Assembly: GCA_024663395.1 (NCBI GenBank)
Contig: JANFAH010000005.1
Span: 2,976,001 to 3,040,000, forward strand
Source of the DNA: Pisolithus tinctorius
Lineage: Eukaryota > Basidiomycota > Agaricomycetes > Boletales > Pisolithaceae
DNA: 64,000 bases
Direction of reading: 5' to 3'
Within the stretch, counting starts at the first letter, position 1; every line of letters starts with the position of its first letter. The position numbers were made by a program, and so were the translations under genes. Of the stretch, positions 1-10,905 are shown piece after piece. The notes under the pieces were generated by a model. That model did no database searches. It had not been told where the DNA came from and saw nothing but the letters and a program-made list of their open reading frames with translations.

Positions 1-1077
1 CCCGAAGAACATTACTGTTGGTTCAAAGAGTCCTCTAGGGGTTATGAAGGCCCCTTTCCATTCGTCGCCCTCCCTTACCCTTATGTTGGTGAAACCCCAG
101 CAGACATCGAACTTGGCAAAGTAGCGGGAGTCAGCGAGCTCGTCAAGGAGGGTTTTGACGTCAGGGAGGGGGTACGAGTCGACAATGGTTTGAGAGTTCA
201 GGTACCGGTAGTCTTGGATGAGTCTTCTTTTTCCGTCTTTCTTTCCTACGAAAAAGACAGGGGCTGCCTGCGAAGATTTCGAGGGGCGAATCTTTCCACA
301 TTTGAGGTTTTCCTCGATGAATTCATCAAGGCCCTTGAGTTCGTCGAGCAAGAGCAGATAGATGGCTCCTTTCTTCGGCTGGAAGCCGGGCTTCAATCGT
401 ATTTCGTGGTCGAGGAAACCACGGTGTGGCGGAAGAGGGATTTCTTCTTCGGAGAAGACTACTGAGAAGTCCCGATATTCCGAAGGTAAATCAACCTCTG
501 CTTGTACGTGAGAAGCTTCGAGTTTCGTGGAAATGGAGGTATGGGTTATTTTCATGGTTCATGCGAAGTCGGTTCCGCAGACGCGGTTTTTCTTGTCGAG
601 TCCATGGTCGAGCTCTCCCCAACCGATCAGCTTTCTGGAGGTCCAGCTGATTATGGGGTTATGCTCCTTGAGCCAGGGCATTCCGAGAAGGAGGGATTCC
701 CAATTTCCGAGCTTGAGGACGTACGTGTGGATGCGCATAGTCTTTCCCCAGATCTTGGCTCTGAAAGAGGCGATATGGGTTACCCAATCTCCGGTTTTTC
801 CTTTATAGCTTCTAGACTCCCATGGGCGAGCGATTTTGCGTGTCGGGATTTCGTATTTCTGCACGATTGCCGGATCAATGATATTCATTTCAGCGCCTGA
901 GTCGAGGATGGTTTGGACGGTAGCGTTTTGTCGGTCGACGAGGTAAGCAAAACCAGCGATAGAAGTGATTGACATATCTTGTTCATAATCGTACACTTTT
1001 TCGGTTTCTATCTTAGCCTCTACTTTCCGGGATACTATAGGCTCTCTTCCTGACGCTACACCAGGAGAGCCTTTCAA
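1..1077 (-). pseudogene. Gyp-1 pol, N-terminal part (protease and start of RT), cut by window edge
   Basis: This is the pol polyprotein of Gyp-1. Residues of an aspartic protease are visible (LDSGAEMNIID), followed by the linker and the start of the reverse transcriptase up to the window edge. One in-frame TGA lies at 559-561, where Gyp-4 has an arginine codon (AGG). After it the frame continues to position 1 without a shift and matches Gyp-4. Pol overlaps the end of gag by a few bases in the -1 frame, as in Gyp-4. Nonfunctional because of the stop and the split gag. Confidence 0.88.
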
Positions 1078-2094
1078 AAATCCGGTTGACCTTTCGGTCC
1101 ACCATCATCTGTGGGTTCGTCATTCTCCCCACAGTAGCTGTCGGTCGGTTCTGAATCTTCCTCCTCTTCGGAATTCTTGTCGAACTCCTCGAGCATTGCC
1201 AGGATGCGAGTGCAGAATTTCTGGGCCAAGGAAGACTTACTGTTTGTTGTGGACGAGGGGCATTTAGACTTCATGTGCCCTGTCTTACCACATCCATAAC
1301 AGGTAGGAGCTTCGCTCTGTGATCAGACCTTAGACTTCTGGTCAACATCCATGGCGTAAGGGTCTCGGTATGGAGTCTTCGGAAATGAAGAAGACGACTT
1401 TGATCCGTGAGAAGTTTGTTCTTGTTTCCATAAGTAGGAGCGGTCTTGGAAGGTCGCCTTTCTGGAGAAGACCTTTAGGGTAGCCATAGCCGCACGTGCC
1501 GAAGTAGCCTGGCAGATCCAGTCTTCCACTGTGTCGGGTTTGGGGCCTGACATAAGGATCCATTTGTTGACTTCTTTGTTAAGGCCTTTGCCGAAGAATA
1601 CCACGGCGGTGGTATCCTTGGTAGAGATCTGGGCCTTGTTGAGGCAGTTACAGAAGTCGGCGATATACTCGTCAAGGGAGCGGTCCCCTTGATGGATAGC
1701 CAACAGATAGAGTAGTGCAGTGGCTTTGGCATCTCCCACCTGGAAGGTTTCTTTTAATTTCATGACAAACTCGTCCCATCCATCGAAGATTTTGAGGTCG
1801 CCGAGTGGTGTGGTGTTTTCATTGACATAGGCTTCCACGAAGGCATGGGCCGAACCACTGCCCATATAAGAAAGGGTGAAGGCGATCTTGGGCTGGTCTT
1901 CATAGTAGATATGTTCGTTAGTGGCCAGGTAGAGTTTGATGCTGCTTAACCAGGTGGAGAAGTCCTGGTGTGCCCCGTTATACGAGAAGGGCTTGTTTAA
2001 GCTGATTTCTTTCAGTCCACTCCCCCTAGAGTCGCGATCCTTTCCTCTCTCCTTGGATCCTCGGGGAGGGCCTTTAGGCTTTTCCACATCTCGG
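1074..2094 (-). pseudogene. Gyp-1 gag, C-terminal part
   Basis: C-terminal two thirds of the Gyp-1 capsid polyprotein, resuming on the left of the Gyp-2 insertion. It contains the retrotransposon gag region (FSYNGAHQDFSTWLSSIKLYL) and a CCHC zinc knuckle near 1290. A TGA at 1323-1325 interrupts the frame just before the knuckle. Gyp-4 has CGA at this codon, so this is a directly observed CGA-to-TGA change. The C-terminal tail is acidic and ends GQPDF, overlapping pol. Confidence 0.9.
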
Positions 2095-3101
2095 TGTGGG
2101 ACACGACTTCTGGGAAGCATGCGACTAGAGGAAGGGTGAAGGGAGAACTCCCTAGGATCGTCCCAAGGGGTACTGTGTGGAAGGAGAGGTCGAGAATGGG
2201 CTTAGAAGCGGTGGGGAAATTCAAGCGAGAGTTGCGGAATTTAATTCCGGGCAGATGTAGACGCGTGAGGAACAGCAAGACGGGTATATGAAATTCCGAG
2301 GGGTTGCTACGCGTCAAGAGGAGCGAATTCGAAGCAAAAGGGACACAGGATTAGGTGTGCAGGGCTGGAGGACACAGGAGACATGGAGACCTCTGGGGAC
2401 ACTGAAGACGCAGCAGACTCTATATATGCACTTTAGACTCTTGAAACTCTCGAACTCGCAGAACACACACAGATAGCGACTCAAAAGGTGGGTGCCATAT
2501 TTCCGACGCTATGGCGGAATTATATAGTACAGGGAAAGTAGGTACGAGTCGGAGTAAGGTGGGGTGGAAAAACTAAAAGACTGGAAAATAAAGGGAAGGA
2601 CGTCAGACATCAGCGAAATACAGATGCACGTGAAATAGTCCGGTGGGTAGTAGACAAGAGTAAGAACGGGACAACAGTAAGGGGTATCTTCCAACAGAAC
2701 GAGAGTATGTGTACAAGTGGGAGGTGGAGCTGAGTGGCACAGGAGGGCAGAGCGTAGCGTACTGGCACGAAGTCCAGCTTGCGGAATTTAGGGTGACAGG
2801 GGAAACCGGGGTTTTTTAGAGGTAAGTGGCACGGATGACTGGTGACGTGGCTGAGCGATGGCACAGCTACTGAATTCCAGATGACTCTGCGCGAATGCGG
2901 CATTTCTGGATCAGCATTTTGATGACTGAGCGACACGCTGAAGGTCGGTAGAGACTCCGAAGGGGACAGGGGTTGGGAGGAAATGCGAGGACACGAGCGG
3001 GAAAAAATTCCGAAAAATTCCGAAACGGGTTTGTCGTAGAGGCCTGCAGAATTTAGTGACAGATTCCTGTTCCAGCCTCAGGGAGTACACGGCTCCCTAC
3101 A
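2095..3101 (-). repeat. Gyp-2 3' LTR
   Basis: 1007 bp, matching 19186-20192 along its whole length with scattered, mostly transition, differences. A TATA-like stretch is at 2421-2427 for element-sense transcription. By eye it holds about eight GGAATT/AATTCC words, far above chance. It lies directly upstream of the antisense gene start at 3369, so it could supply that gene's promoter. Confidence 0.95.
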
Positions 3102-3116
3102 CCTCCCGGGGACTTC
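3102..3116 (-). other. Gyp-2 candidate polypurine tract
   Basis: On the minus strand the sequence GTCCCCGGGAGG abuts the 3' LTR. It sits where the plus-strand primer of an LTR element should be, though the purine run is short. Confidence 0.5.
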
Positions 3117-3368
3117 GAATGCTGACCGTCCTTGGTCAGACCGAACTGAGACGCGACAGAGACGAGCACAGAGGAATTTCGGCAGACGTTACATAACAAT
3201 GATGGCGCGTGGTCGGAATTCCGCCTCGTGCAGAGGGAAATTCCGCATTGTACGAGATGGCCCTACAGAATTTAAACTCACCCAGAAGGTGGCCCACCGC
3301 TTGTCAAACTCCCCCAACAACACCCTCGCCCACTTATCTTGCTCCCAACAACTCATCCACCTGTCGAC

Positions 3369-4944
3369 ATGCAAGCTTACTCGATCCACGACACACAACC
3401 GGTGTTTAGCATGAGGGACCAGGCCATTATCTCGCTGTCAGCAGCTCTGAGGCACGTTAGGGTGTTGATCGACACGGCACCGCAACCCGAAGAGAGCCTA
3501 GAGGCAATATACGAGTGGGTGGCAGACTGGGACCAGACCTGGGTGAGTGCACTAGATACTTGTACACGCCATGCACTAACAGATCTCCAGGCCAGCATTT
3601 ACTCGTGGTGGAAGTACATCGACGAGAATGAGATCTCCATCCCGAAGGTGCACGACGCCAACCTACACAACATGACCAAAGAATCCGCGATGGAGCAGAA
3701 CGAGGTGATCCCGGCGGTCATAGCCATAGCAGATCTTCGTCGGCCAGAAGGGCAGTGAAGATTCCACATTGACGATGTCTTCGAGGACTACCAGGAGCGG
3801 GTCGAGGAGAGAGCACGCTTAGAGGCTGAGAGGTTGGCCAAGGCACCATCCATGCGCACCCGCGGCCAAGCAGCAAGAGGTGAGGGCCAAGACCACGCAC
3901 CAGAAGATACCGAAGGAAACCTGTCAAGAGGAGCTGCACGTTTGACAGGGGGGGGCTCTGGAAGCGCGAGCAAAGGAAAAGGGAAACAGAAGGTGCGTTC
4001 CACATCCTTGACAACCCCGAGCGTGAGTGCTGACTTCAACGAAAATTCCGCAGGCCACCAGCGAGGAGGACAAGCTGGCTGATGATGTCGATGATGACAA
4101 GGGCGATGGTGAAGGCGAAGGCGAACCAGGTCCTTCTGCAAAGAGACCTCGTGTGGCTGGAGACAACGAGCCCTGCGAGACATGTGCGCAGGCGAACCTC
4201 AGGTGCGTCGGGGAGCCAGAGTCATCCTGTAAACGGTGCCAGAAGGCGAAGCGCAAGTGCTCTCGCTCTCATGGAGTAGGGAGAAAGGTGAGTACCGAAC
4301 AGGTGAAATTCCGCAAGGGAGTGAGCTGACACCACCTTCAGCGAAAGAACTCTGGTACCGTCGGGGAAGCAGGCCCGTCCCACAAACGGGTCAGATCGAT
4401 TACGACTTCAAAGGCAGCCCCGGCAGAACCTGCAACCAGGCCTGCTAAGAAGCTTACACTGAAAATCCCGGCTCGCAAACAGCAGCCTGATCTGACCCCC
4501 ACATGCTCCCCTATGCCACAACTGACCCCTTCCCCCCACGATCCCTCACCCTCACCTCGTCTCTTTCTCTGCGGGGCTACTCCAACGCCCGGACCTTCGA
4601 CCCTACCAGCCCCTGTTGACGAACTGCAAACAGAGTTCGAGCCATTTTTCGCGATTGCGACCGGCTTGTTAAACGAACCAGGAGGCGTTGAAGAGTCAGT
4701 CCAGAGCAACACTCCTTCTGGCGCTGAAATTCCAGAGGTCGAAAACCCACGCGAGCGGTCAACAGCAAGCTTCGTCGAACGTTTGCAAGTGCTCGAGGCG
4801 AGAGCCGAGGACAAGGAATTCGAGCTGGAGCAGATCTACCAGCTGCTGGAGATGTTGGCGAGGCGGGTAACGCATCGGATCGAGACTGCGCGGGCTAGAT
4901 GGGAGGAGCTGCGAAGGTTGAAGGACGATCTCCAGGACCTGTAA
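3369..4944 (+). pseudogene. Antisense gene of Gyp-2: Zn(2)-Cys(6)-like cluster and coiled-coil protein, one nonsense codon
   Basis: This gene runs opposite to gag-pol, between the 3' LTR and the pol end. Predicted exons are 3369-3992, 4054-4287 and 4342-4944. Both introns (61 and 54 nt) have GT-AG ends and keep phase 0. The product is about 486 aa. It has an N-terminal alpha-rich region, a charged coiled coil (YQERVEERARLEAERLAK), an acidic stretch, then a cluster C-x2-C-x6-C-x7-C-x2-C-x6-C (CETCAQANLRC, CKRCQKAKRKC). This spacing fits fungal Zn(2)-Cys(6) DNA-binding domains. A basic Pro/Ser-rich linker and a C-terminal coiled coil follow. TGA at 3756-3758 breaks exon 1; the frame is otherwise open. 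DNA binding is inferred from spacing only. It ends 250 bp from the convergent pol end. Confidence 0.78.
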
Positions 4945-5194
4945 ATAGCATACTAGAGCCTGCGGAATATTTGTACTCGTATGTCCCGAATGTAAAAGAG
5001 TCTTTTGTGCGTTGGTATTAGTGCTACAGTAAGGAAATGTAAGACTTCTGAAGGAAAAGTAGTGCGGAATTTTTTTTTTTTAGCGACTTTGTCTCTTTCA
5101 TGTGAGCGGTGCGGAATTTATATATGAGATGAAACGGGTATCGATAAAAGAAAGAAGAGAGAAAGAAAAGAAAAGAGGTAGAGAGAAGGATGGG

Positions 5195-5247
5195 CTACTC
5201 ATCTGACTCGTCCAATGGGACGCCAGCGAGCGTAGGGTCTGGGAATG
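5195..5247 (-). pseudogene. Gyp-2 pol, last codons beyond the Gyp-3 insertion
   Basis: After removing Gyp-3 and one copy of the GAATG duplication, the pol frame continues from the acidic stretch (LDRLEDEAF) through PDPTLAGVPLDESDE to a TAG stop at 5195-5197. The pol C-terminus is short and acidic and has no chromodomain. Confidence 0.85.
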
Positions 5248-5811
5248 TGTTAAGTCCGGGTCTTCGCCGGTCCAAGGCCGGTCCGGAGTCCGGTCGGGGG
5301 TCAGAGGATAGTACAAGATATCAAGAGGTTTGGACTATTGGACTTAGCAACTGGAGACGCAGCGCTATTCCCTTGCGTGGGCCGTAGTCCGGTCGAGGAG
5401 CAGAAGACAGATGAACAGGGAGACCGGGTTAAGACGGGAACTAAGTTGATTTCAGACTGAGGCTAAACAGAATATCCTACGGCTTAAATACTAGAAGTAA
5501 CCTAAGTGTAACGTAGCACCGGAGACCGGTCTGCGCCGGTACAGCGATGATTGGTAAGTAGTGTTACAAAGAATCTTATCAAGCAAAGAGTATGAACAAG
5601 GGATTACCGGGAACCGGGGCAGGACGTGTGGCTGGGCCGGGTATTACACCGGCCCGGTACCAACTGAGGGGACAACTCGACCGGGCACTGCCTTGCAGTG
5701 CCTTGCGAGCTAACACGTTTCTGGGTCGAAGGGTTAAGGCCGGGACCGGGGAAAGGGTTGGATGGGACCGGCGTAGAGCCGGTCTAGGGTGGTCTGGGCA
5801 CGGTCATGACA
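5248..5811 (-). repeat. Gyp-3 3' LTR
   Basis: 564 bp, starting TGTTAAG and ending CATGACA on the plus strand. It contains about 20 CCGG tetranucleotides by eye count against about two expected. It is adjacent to the antisense gene start at 5943. Confidence 0.95.
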
Positions 5812-5828
5812 GTATCCCCCTCTTGGAG
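5812..5828 (-). other. Gyp-3 candidate polypurine tract
   Basis: On the minus strand AAGAGGGGGATAC abuts the 3' LTR, a good purine run in the expected place for plus-strand priming. Confidence 0.7.
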
Positions 5829-5942
5829 CCAAGCCCACGAGGCTCCAATGAGGACAATGCTGAGATCGAAAGTTTCGTGTCTGACCTTGAAAACCGGGGG
5901 ACTTAAGACCGGTTCACCCCAGGTTTGATTCTTCACTTCGAC

Positions 5943-6981
5943 ATGTCTATTCGCCGGTCCAGAACACCCTACGACCAAGAACTCCTGCCCGACCTGACCC
6001 AGGCGACGAGCGAAGAGCTGCGGGTGGGCAGCGACGATGACGACGAGGCCATCCGGGGGAAGCTGGCCGAGCGCAAGAGGCGCAAGGCGAAGGCGCAGGA
6101 GGAAGCCCGGTTGGAGGCTGAGAGACAGGAGCAAGCCCGGCTCGAAGAGGAGAGGGCGCGCGCAGAGGCAGAGGCGCAGAGGATAGAGGCTGCGCGCCAG
6201 GCTGAAGAAGCTAGAAAAGCGGAGGAGAGCCAGCGGGCGGATGCCCTAGTGGGTAGTTCGGCCAGGGCCGGTTCCAACGTCGAGGTGATGAACCCTCGGT
6301 GAGTGTTATTGTGTCCATTACCGGTGTTTTCTGACCAACACCTCCACCAGCTGTCTTCATTGCGCCCGGACCAACACGCCTTGCCTGCGCAGCACCGATA
6401 GTAAGAAGAAGCGCATGGCGTGTAACCGGTGCAACGAGCTCAAGGAGCGCTGCCGGTGGCCGGTCGAAGGTGAGGCTGGTGCTGGGCCGGCTGGGGACAA
6501 GGGGAAGAGGAAGGCCGATGTGACCTCCCCTCGTGCGGGGGAGAAGAAAAAGAGATCGAGGCGACCATCCGCCAAGGTACTCAAGGGCGCCGGCGACGAG
6601 GACGAAGACGTGGGCGAGGGACCATCAACGAAGAAGGCCGGTGAAGAGACCGGGGCCGGCCCTATCACCGGTGATCAGATGGAGCGTCTGATCAAAGCAG
6701 TGGAGCGCGTGGCTGACAACGTGGTCGGCCTGACAGTGGCCCAGCGGGAGGTCTCGAGGAACTTCTACCGGTTCGCCCGGTCCTACGAAACGTACGTCGA
6801 AGAACACTTCGAATTTCTAGTGCCGGACGTGCCTTCAGACCGAGATACCACTGACGAGGAAGACCGGGATGCTGAGGGGCTCGACGAAGAGTTGGCTGGG
6901 CTGAGGGAGGAAGAAGAGGAGAGCCGGTCCTGGTCTGAGCCAGATGACCAGGCCGGTGCCGGTTCTGGGTCCCAAGCCTGA
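5943..6981 (+). CDS. Antisense gene of Gyp-3: Zn(2)-Cys(6)-like cluster protein, intact
   Basis: This two-exon gene is opposite to gag-pol: 5943-6298 and 6351-6981, joined by a 52-nt GT-AG intron. The frame is continuous, giving 328 aa. The N-terminus has an acidic patch and a long charged coiled coil (residues about 40-100). Directly at the splice the frame enters C-x2-C-x6-C-x12-C-x2-C-x6-C (CLHCARTNTPC, CNRCNELKERC). This matches the published Zn(2)-Cys(6) spacing exactly. A basic segment with KKKRSRR follows, then a helical region and an acidic C-terminus. The first cysteine lies in exon 2, so splicing is required to join the cluster to the coiled coil. It converges on pol 190 bp away. 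Function unproven; element-specific DNA binding is my inference. The nearest analogue is the antisense gene of Gyp-2, with the same position and domain plan but little sequence identity. Confidence 0.8.
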
Positions 6982-7170
6982 GGTCGCGCATGCGTAGAGT
7001 ACCGTTCCTTTTTTTCTTGTACGTATATAGTTGTGAATGTCAATGCCCGGTTCCGGTTCTGAAGTATGAAAGAAAGCAAATAAGGGAAAAGTAAAGGAAA
7101 TCAAGATATAGTAACTACGAGATAGGAGAAACAGATAAAGAGGAAAAGAAAACTTGAGACCGGTTCTGGA

Positions 7171-10100
7171 TTATTTCTGAAAGGGACCGGGTTTGTGCGG
7201 GTACCGGTCATGATACTCTTGAACGAGTTCTGACGCGTTGTCCAGCTCTGTTGCTAACACCCAGGTAGTTTCTTCGTCAGTTCCCTCATAACCGGTCCAC
7301 CGGACCAGGTACTGCAACCAACACTTTCTGCGCCGGTCGACCTTCGAATCGAGTATCTCTGCTACTTCGAATTCTAAGTCGCCGTCAACATCTACTGGTG
7401 GGGGTGGAGGCTGAGACCGGTTGGGTATGGTATTTGGGATGGCCGGTTCAAGCTGGGAAACGTGGAAGACTGGGTGTACAGCACGCATAGAGTCTGGTAG
7501 ACGCAGGGTGAATGAGTGAGAGCCGGCCTGGGCTATTATGGGGTAGGGCCCAAGGTTCTTCTCACTTAGTTTCTTGGAGGGCCGGGTCGACCGGAAGTAC
7601 CTGGCTTTTACATAGACATTGTCACCCACTTTGAAGTCCGGGGCCGGCATGCGCTTAGCATCTGCCGGTCCTTGGTAGCGTTGCTGGGCGAGAGTCATTT
7701 CTTCACGTAGGTACTGATGCAGTGAATCTAAGTCGACTGCATAATCACGAGCCCGGTTGGATGTGAGGTCGCGCTCAGGGAAGACCGAGATATTAGGGTG
7801 GTAACCCTTATTCGCGAAGAAGGGTGATACCCCAGTCGTAGCGCTGGGTGCGTTATTGTAAGCAAACTCAGCTAGCGGTAGTAACTCGGCCCAGTTGTCC
7901 TGCTGATAGTTGCAGTATACCCAGAGATACTGTTCGAGGGTCTGGTTGGTGCGCTCTGTCTGACCATCCCCCTCTGGGTGATACCCGGAGGTGAAATGTA
8001 GACGCATGTCTAGAGCTTTACCTAGAGACCGGAAGAAGTGGGACATGAACTCTGATCCCCGGTCTGAGGTTACATGGGCCGGTACACCGTGCTTAGAGAA
8101 TACGTGCATGAGGAAGAGTTTGGCGAGCTCGGGGGCTGTGATGGTGTCGTGAGTAGGTATGAAGATGGCTTGCTTTGAGAGCCGGTCGACCATGATGAGG
8201 ATGGCGGTGAAGCCAGTTGAGGCCGGGAGTTGCTCTATGAAATCCATCGAGATGGAATTCCACGGCTTCTCTGGCACTGGGAGTTGTTTGAGTAGGCCAT
8301 AAGGCCGGTGGCGGGGTACCTTGGCCCGGGCGCAGGTAGTACAAGACCGGACATAGTCTTTGACGAATGTCCTTAGGCCGGGCCAGGTGTACTCGTGCCA
8401 GATGAGCTCTAGAGTCCTGTTCTGGCCGAAGTGGCCGGACAAGGGATGATCATGTTTAAACCTCAAGACACAAAGGCGAAGGTCGTTAGAGTCCGGTACA
8501 TAGATTCTTCCATCTAGACGGAGGAAGCCGGCGTCATCAACTGACCACCGGGAGTCTGATGTGTCTGAGAACCAGACTTGGGCGACCGGGTCTGAGGGTA
8601 GGGCTGAGAGAATATCATTCTGTAGCTTCTCCACGTCCATCAGTGCGACAGCACGTAGGACCGGGTATTCAAGGTAGGTGGCGCACAGGGAGGTGGCTAG
8701 CTGTTCCTGCGTGAAGACTGGTCTGAGATTCTGTGGGTTGACCCAGGCGTAGTCGCTATCCCCCTCTTTGGGGTAGACGTCCCATCGTCTAGTTAGGGCG
8801 TCAGGCTTAGCACCGAGTTTACCGGGTCTGAACCGGATAACCATATTGAATTGGGACAAGAACTCAGACCAGCGCGCCTGGCACCGGGTTAAAACCTTTG
8901 AGGTGGAGAAGTACTCCAGGTTCTTGTGATCGGTGACAACGTCGACCGGTACTGCAGAGCCTTCTAAGTAATGCCGCCATGTCCGGAATGCCTCGAAGAT
9001 CGCGAGTAATTCCTTATCATGGGTGTCATAGTTTAGCTCTGGGGCTGTTAAGGTGCGAGAGTAGAATGCGACCGGCCAGATTTGACCATCACCACCGGCG
9101 ATGGACAAAATACCAGCTATGGCGTAATCAGAAGCATCAGTCTCGACAGTAATAGGAGCTTCCAGGGAAAAGTGAGTTAGGACCGGGGCAGTGGTGAAGG
9201 CCTGCTTGAGTTTGTTGAAAGACCGGCGGCACTCCTCAGAAAAGTTCCAGGGAGCACCTTTGCGTGTCAACCGGGTTAGAGGTACCACTATGTCCGAGTA
9301 GTTAAAAATGAACCGGCGATAGAAATTGGCGAAACCCAGGAAGGACTGAATGTCCTTTACCTTCTGGGGTTCAGGCCAGTCGCAGATAGCTTTGACTTTC
9401 TCTGAAGACATGGTAAGGCCGGCCGGGGACAAGTGGTAACCCAAGTATTCCACAGAGTCCGAGTGGAATTCGCACTTCTCCGGTTTGGCATACAGGCCAT
9501 GCAACCGGAGCCGGCGAAGAACCTCCCGGACGTGCTGCTTGTGCGATGACTCATCTCCGGAGTAGATTAAAATGTCGTCGAGGTAGATGACGACACAGAC
9601 ATCTAGCATATCTGCAAAGATTGAATTGACAAACCGCTGGAAGGCAGCCGGGGCATTGGTAAGACCGAAAGGCATCACCAACCACTCGTAAGACCCATAG
9701 CACGTTCTGAAGGCAGTTTTCCATTCATCCCCGGGTGCAATCTGGACGAGGTGGTATGCGTGCCTTAAGTCGATCTTAGTGTAGATTTTGGCGTGGCTAG
9801 GGGAGTTGAGTAGGTCAGATATTAGTGGTAGGGGATACCGGTCTTTCTTGGTGAGTTTGTTAAGGCCCTGGAAGTCAACACATAACCGGAGTGAACTGTC
9901 CTTCTTCTTTACGAAGAGGACCGGTGCAGCGTAGGGGGAAGAGGTGGGCCGGATGAAACCGGTAGTCAGGTTTTCGTCGATGAACGCCCGGAGAGCTTGC
10001 AGCTCGACCGGGGATAGCGAGTAGATGGTTCCTACGGGTGGTGTAGTGCCCTCTTCCAATTCGATCTTCAGATCGTACTCTCGGTGTGGGGGAAGAGTAG

Positions 10101-10904
10101 AGGCCTTGGCTTTGCTAAAGACGTCAGCAAAGTCGTGATAGTCCTTTGGTACACCGGCCAGGTCTGGTGGAGGACCGGTAGAAGTAGACCGGGCCAAGAC
10201 TGGGTCCAATGGGCATAGATGGTGTTGGAATTGGGTAGATCCCTCTAGTTTGCAAGCGCGTACATACGCAGCTGCATTGATCAGGGCGATAGGGGGAGCT
10301 TTCAGGGGGGTGCGAACCGGTGAGTCGACAGGTGGTACAGATGGCGCAGGGCCGGGGTTGGGTTGGTCAGTTAGACCAGATTTGGGAAGACCGGTTAAGA
10401 CCGGTGTGGCAGGGGGTGTCGACGGGGTTGGCATTCCTCCTGTAGATGTCCGGAAAGTTAGACTGCTCAATACCCAATCAATCGACGGATTGTAGCGGGT
10501 GAGCCAGTCATGTCCAAGGACTATCTTACATTCAGAATCCAACGGGGCTAGAAACAGGGTTACCGGGGTGACATCGCCGGTCGCAAATTGAACCGAAAGA
10601 TCTACTGCTTGAGTGATGACGAAACTTGACGACCCATCAAAGAGCCAGAGTTGGATAGGGGACACGGGATAAGGGGCAAAGGAGTGTTGATTAACAAAGT
10701 CTTTATCTATGAAACTATGCGTGGAACCGGAGTCCACTAGTGTATGAAACCAGGGTAACTCATGACTGACGATAGAAACATGGGGGGTTAACGAGTTTGG
10801 ATTAGAAAGAGCGGACGTGTTGAGGCGGGCCTCCGAGGGTGCACAGCCGGAGTCAACGCAGCTCTCAGTCTGTGCGGAGTCCTGAGAGCTGCTACCTATT
10901 TTTT
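7171..10904 (-). CDS. pol: Gyp-3 pol polyprotein (protease, RT, RNase H, integrase, chromodomain)
   Basis: The frame is open from the gag stop region; there is no ATG, and translation probably enters by -1 frameshift at 10899-10905. Visible parts in order: protease (VDSGSTHSF), reverse transcriptase with VIYLDDILIYS, RNase H (ETDASDYAIAG), integrase zinc finger (HPLSGHFGQNRTLELIW...CTTCAR), the DDE core (MDFIEQLP, TSDRGSEF, then the glutamate in DGQTERTNQ), and a C-terminal chromodomain (VAEILDSK...YLVRWTGYEGTDEETTW). Length is about 1240 aa, normal for chromovirus-type Gypsy elements. All catalytic residues I looked for are present. Chromodomains in this clade steer integration to modified histones. 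Confidence 0.95.
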
Positions 10905-10905
10905 T
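10858..10905 (-). promoter_or_regulatory. Programmed -1 ribosomal frameshift signal between Gyp-3 gag and pol
   Basis: On the minus strand the gag frame reads GCA AAA AAA TAG, giving the slippery heptamer A-AAA-AAA (10905-10899) immediately before the gag stop. Six bases later comes a perfect 11-bp stem, GCAGCTCTCAG (10892-10882) pairing with CTGAGAGCTGC (10868-10858), with a 13-nt loop. Slipping back one base enters the pol frame, which is open from there. Heptamer, spacer and stem-loop have textbook arrangement. Confidence 0.88.
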
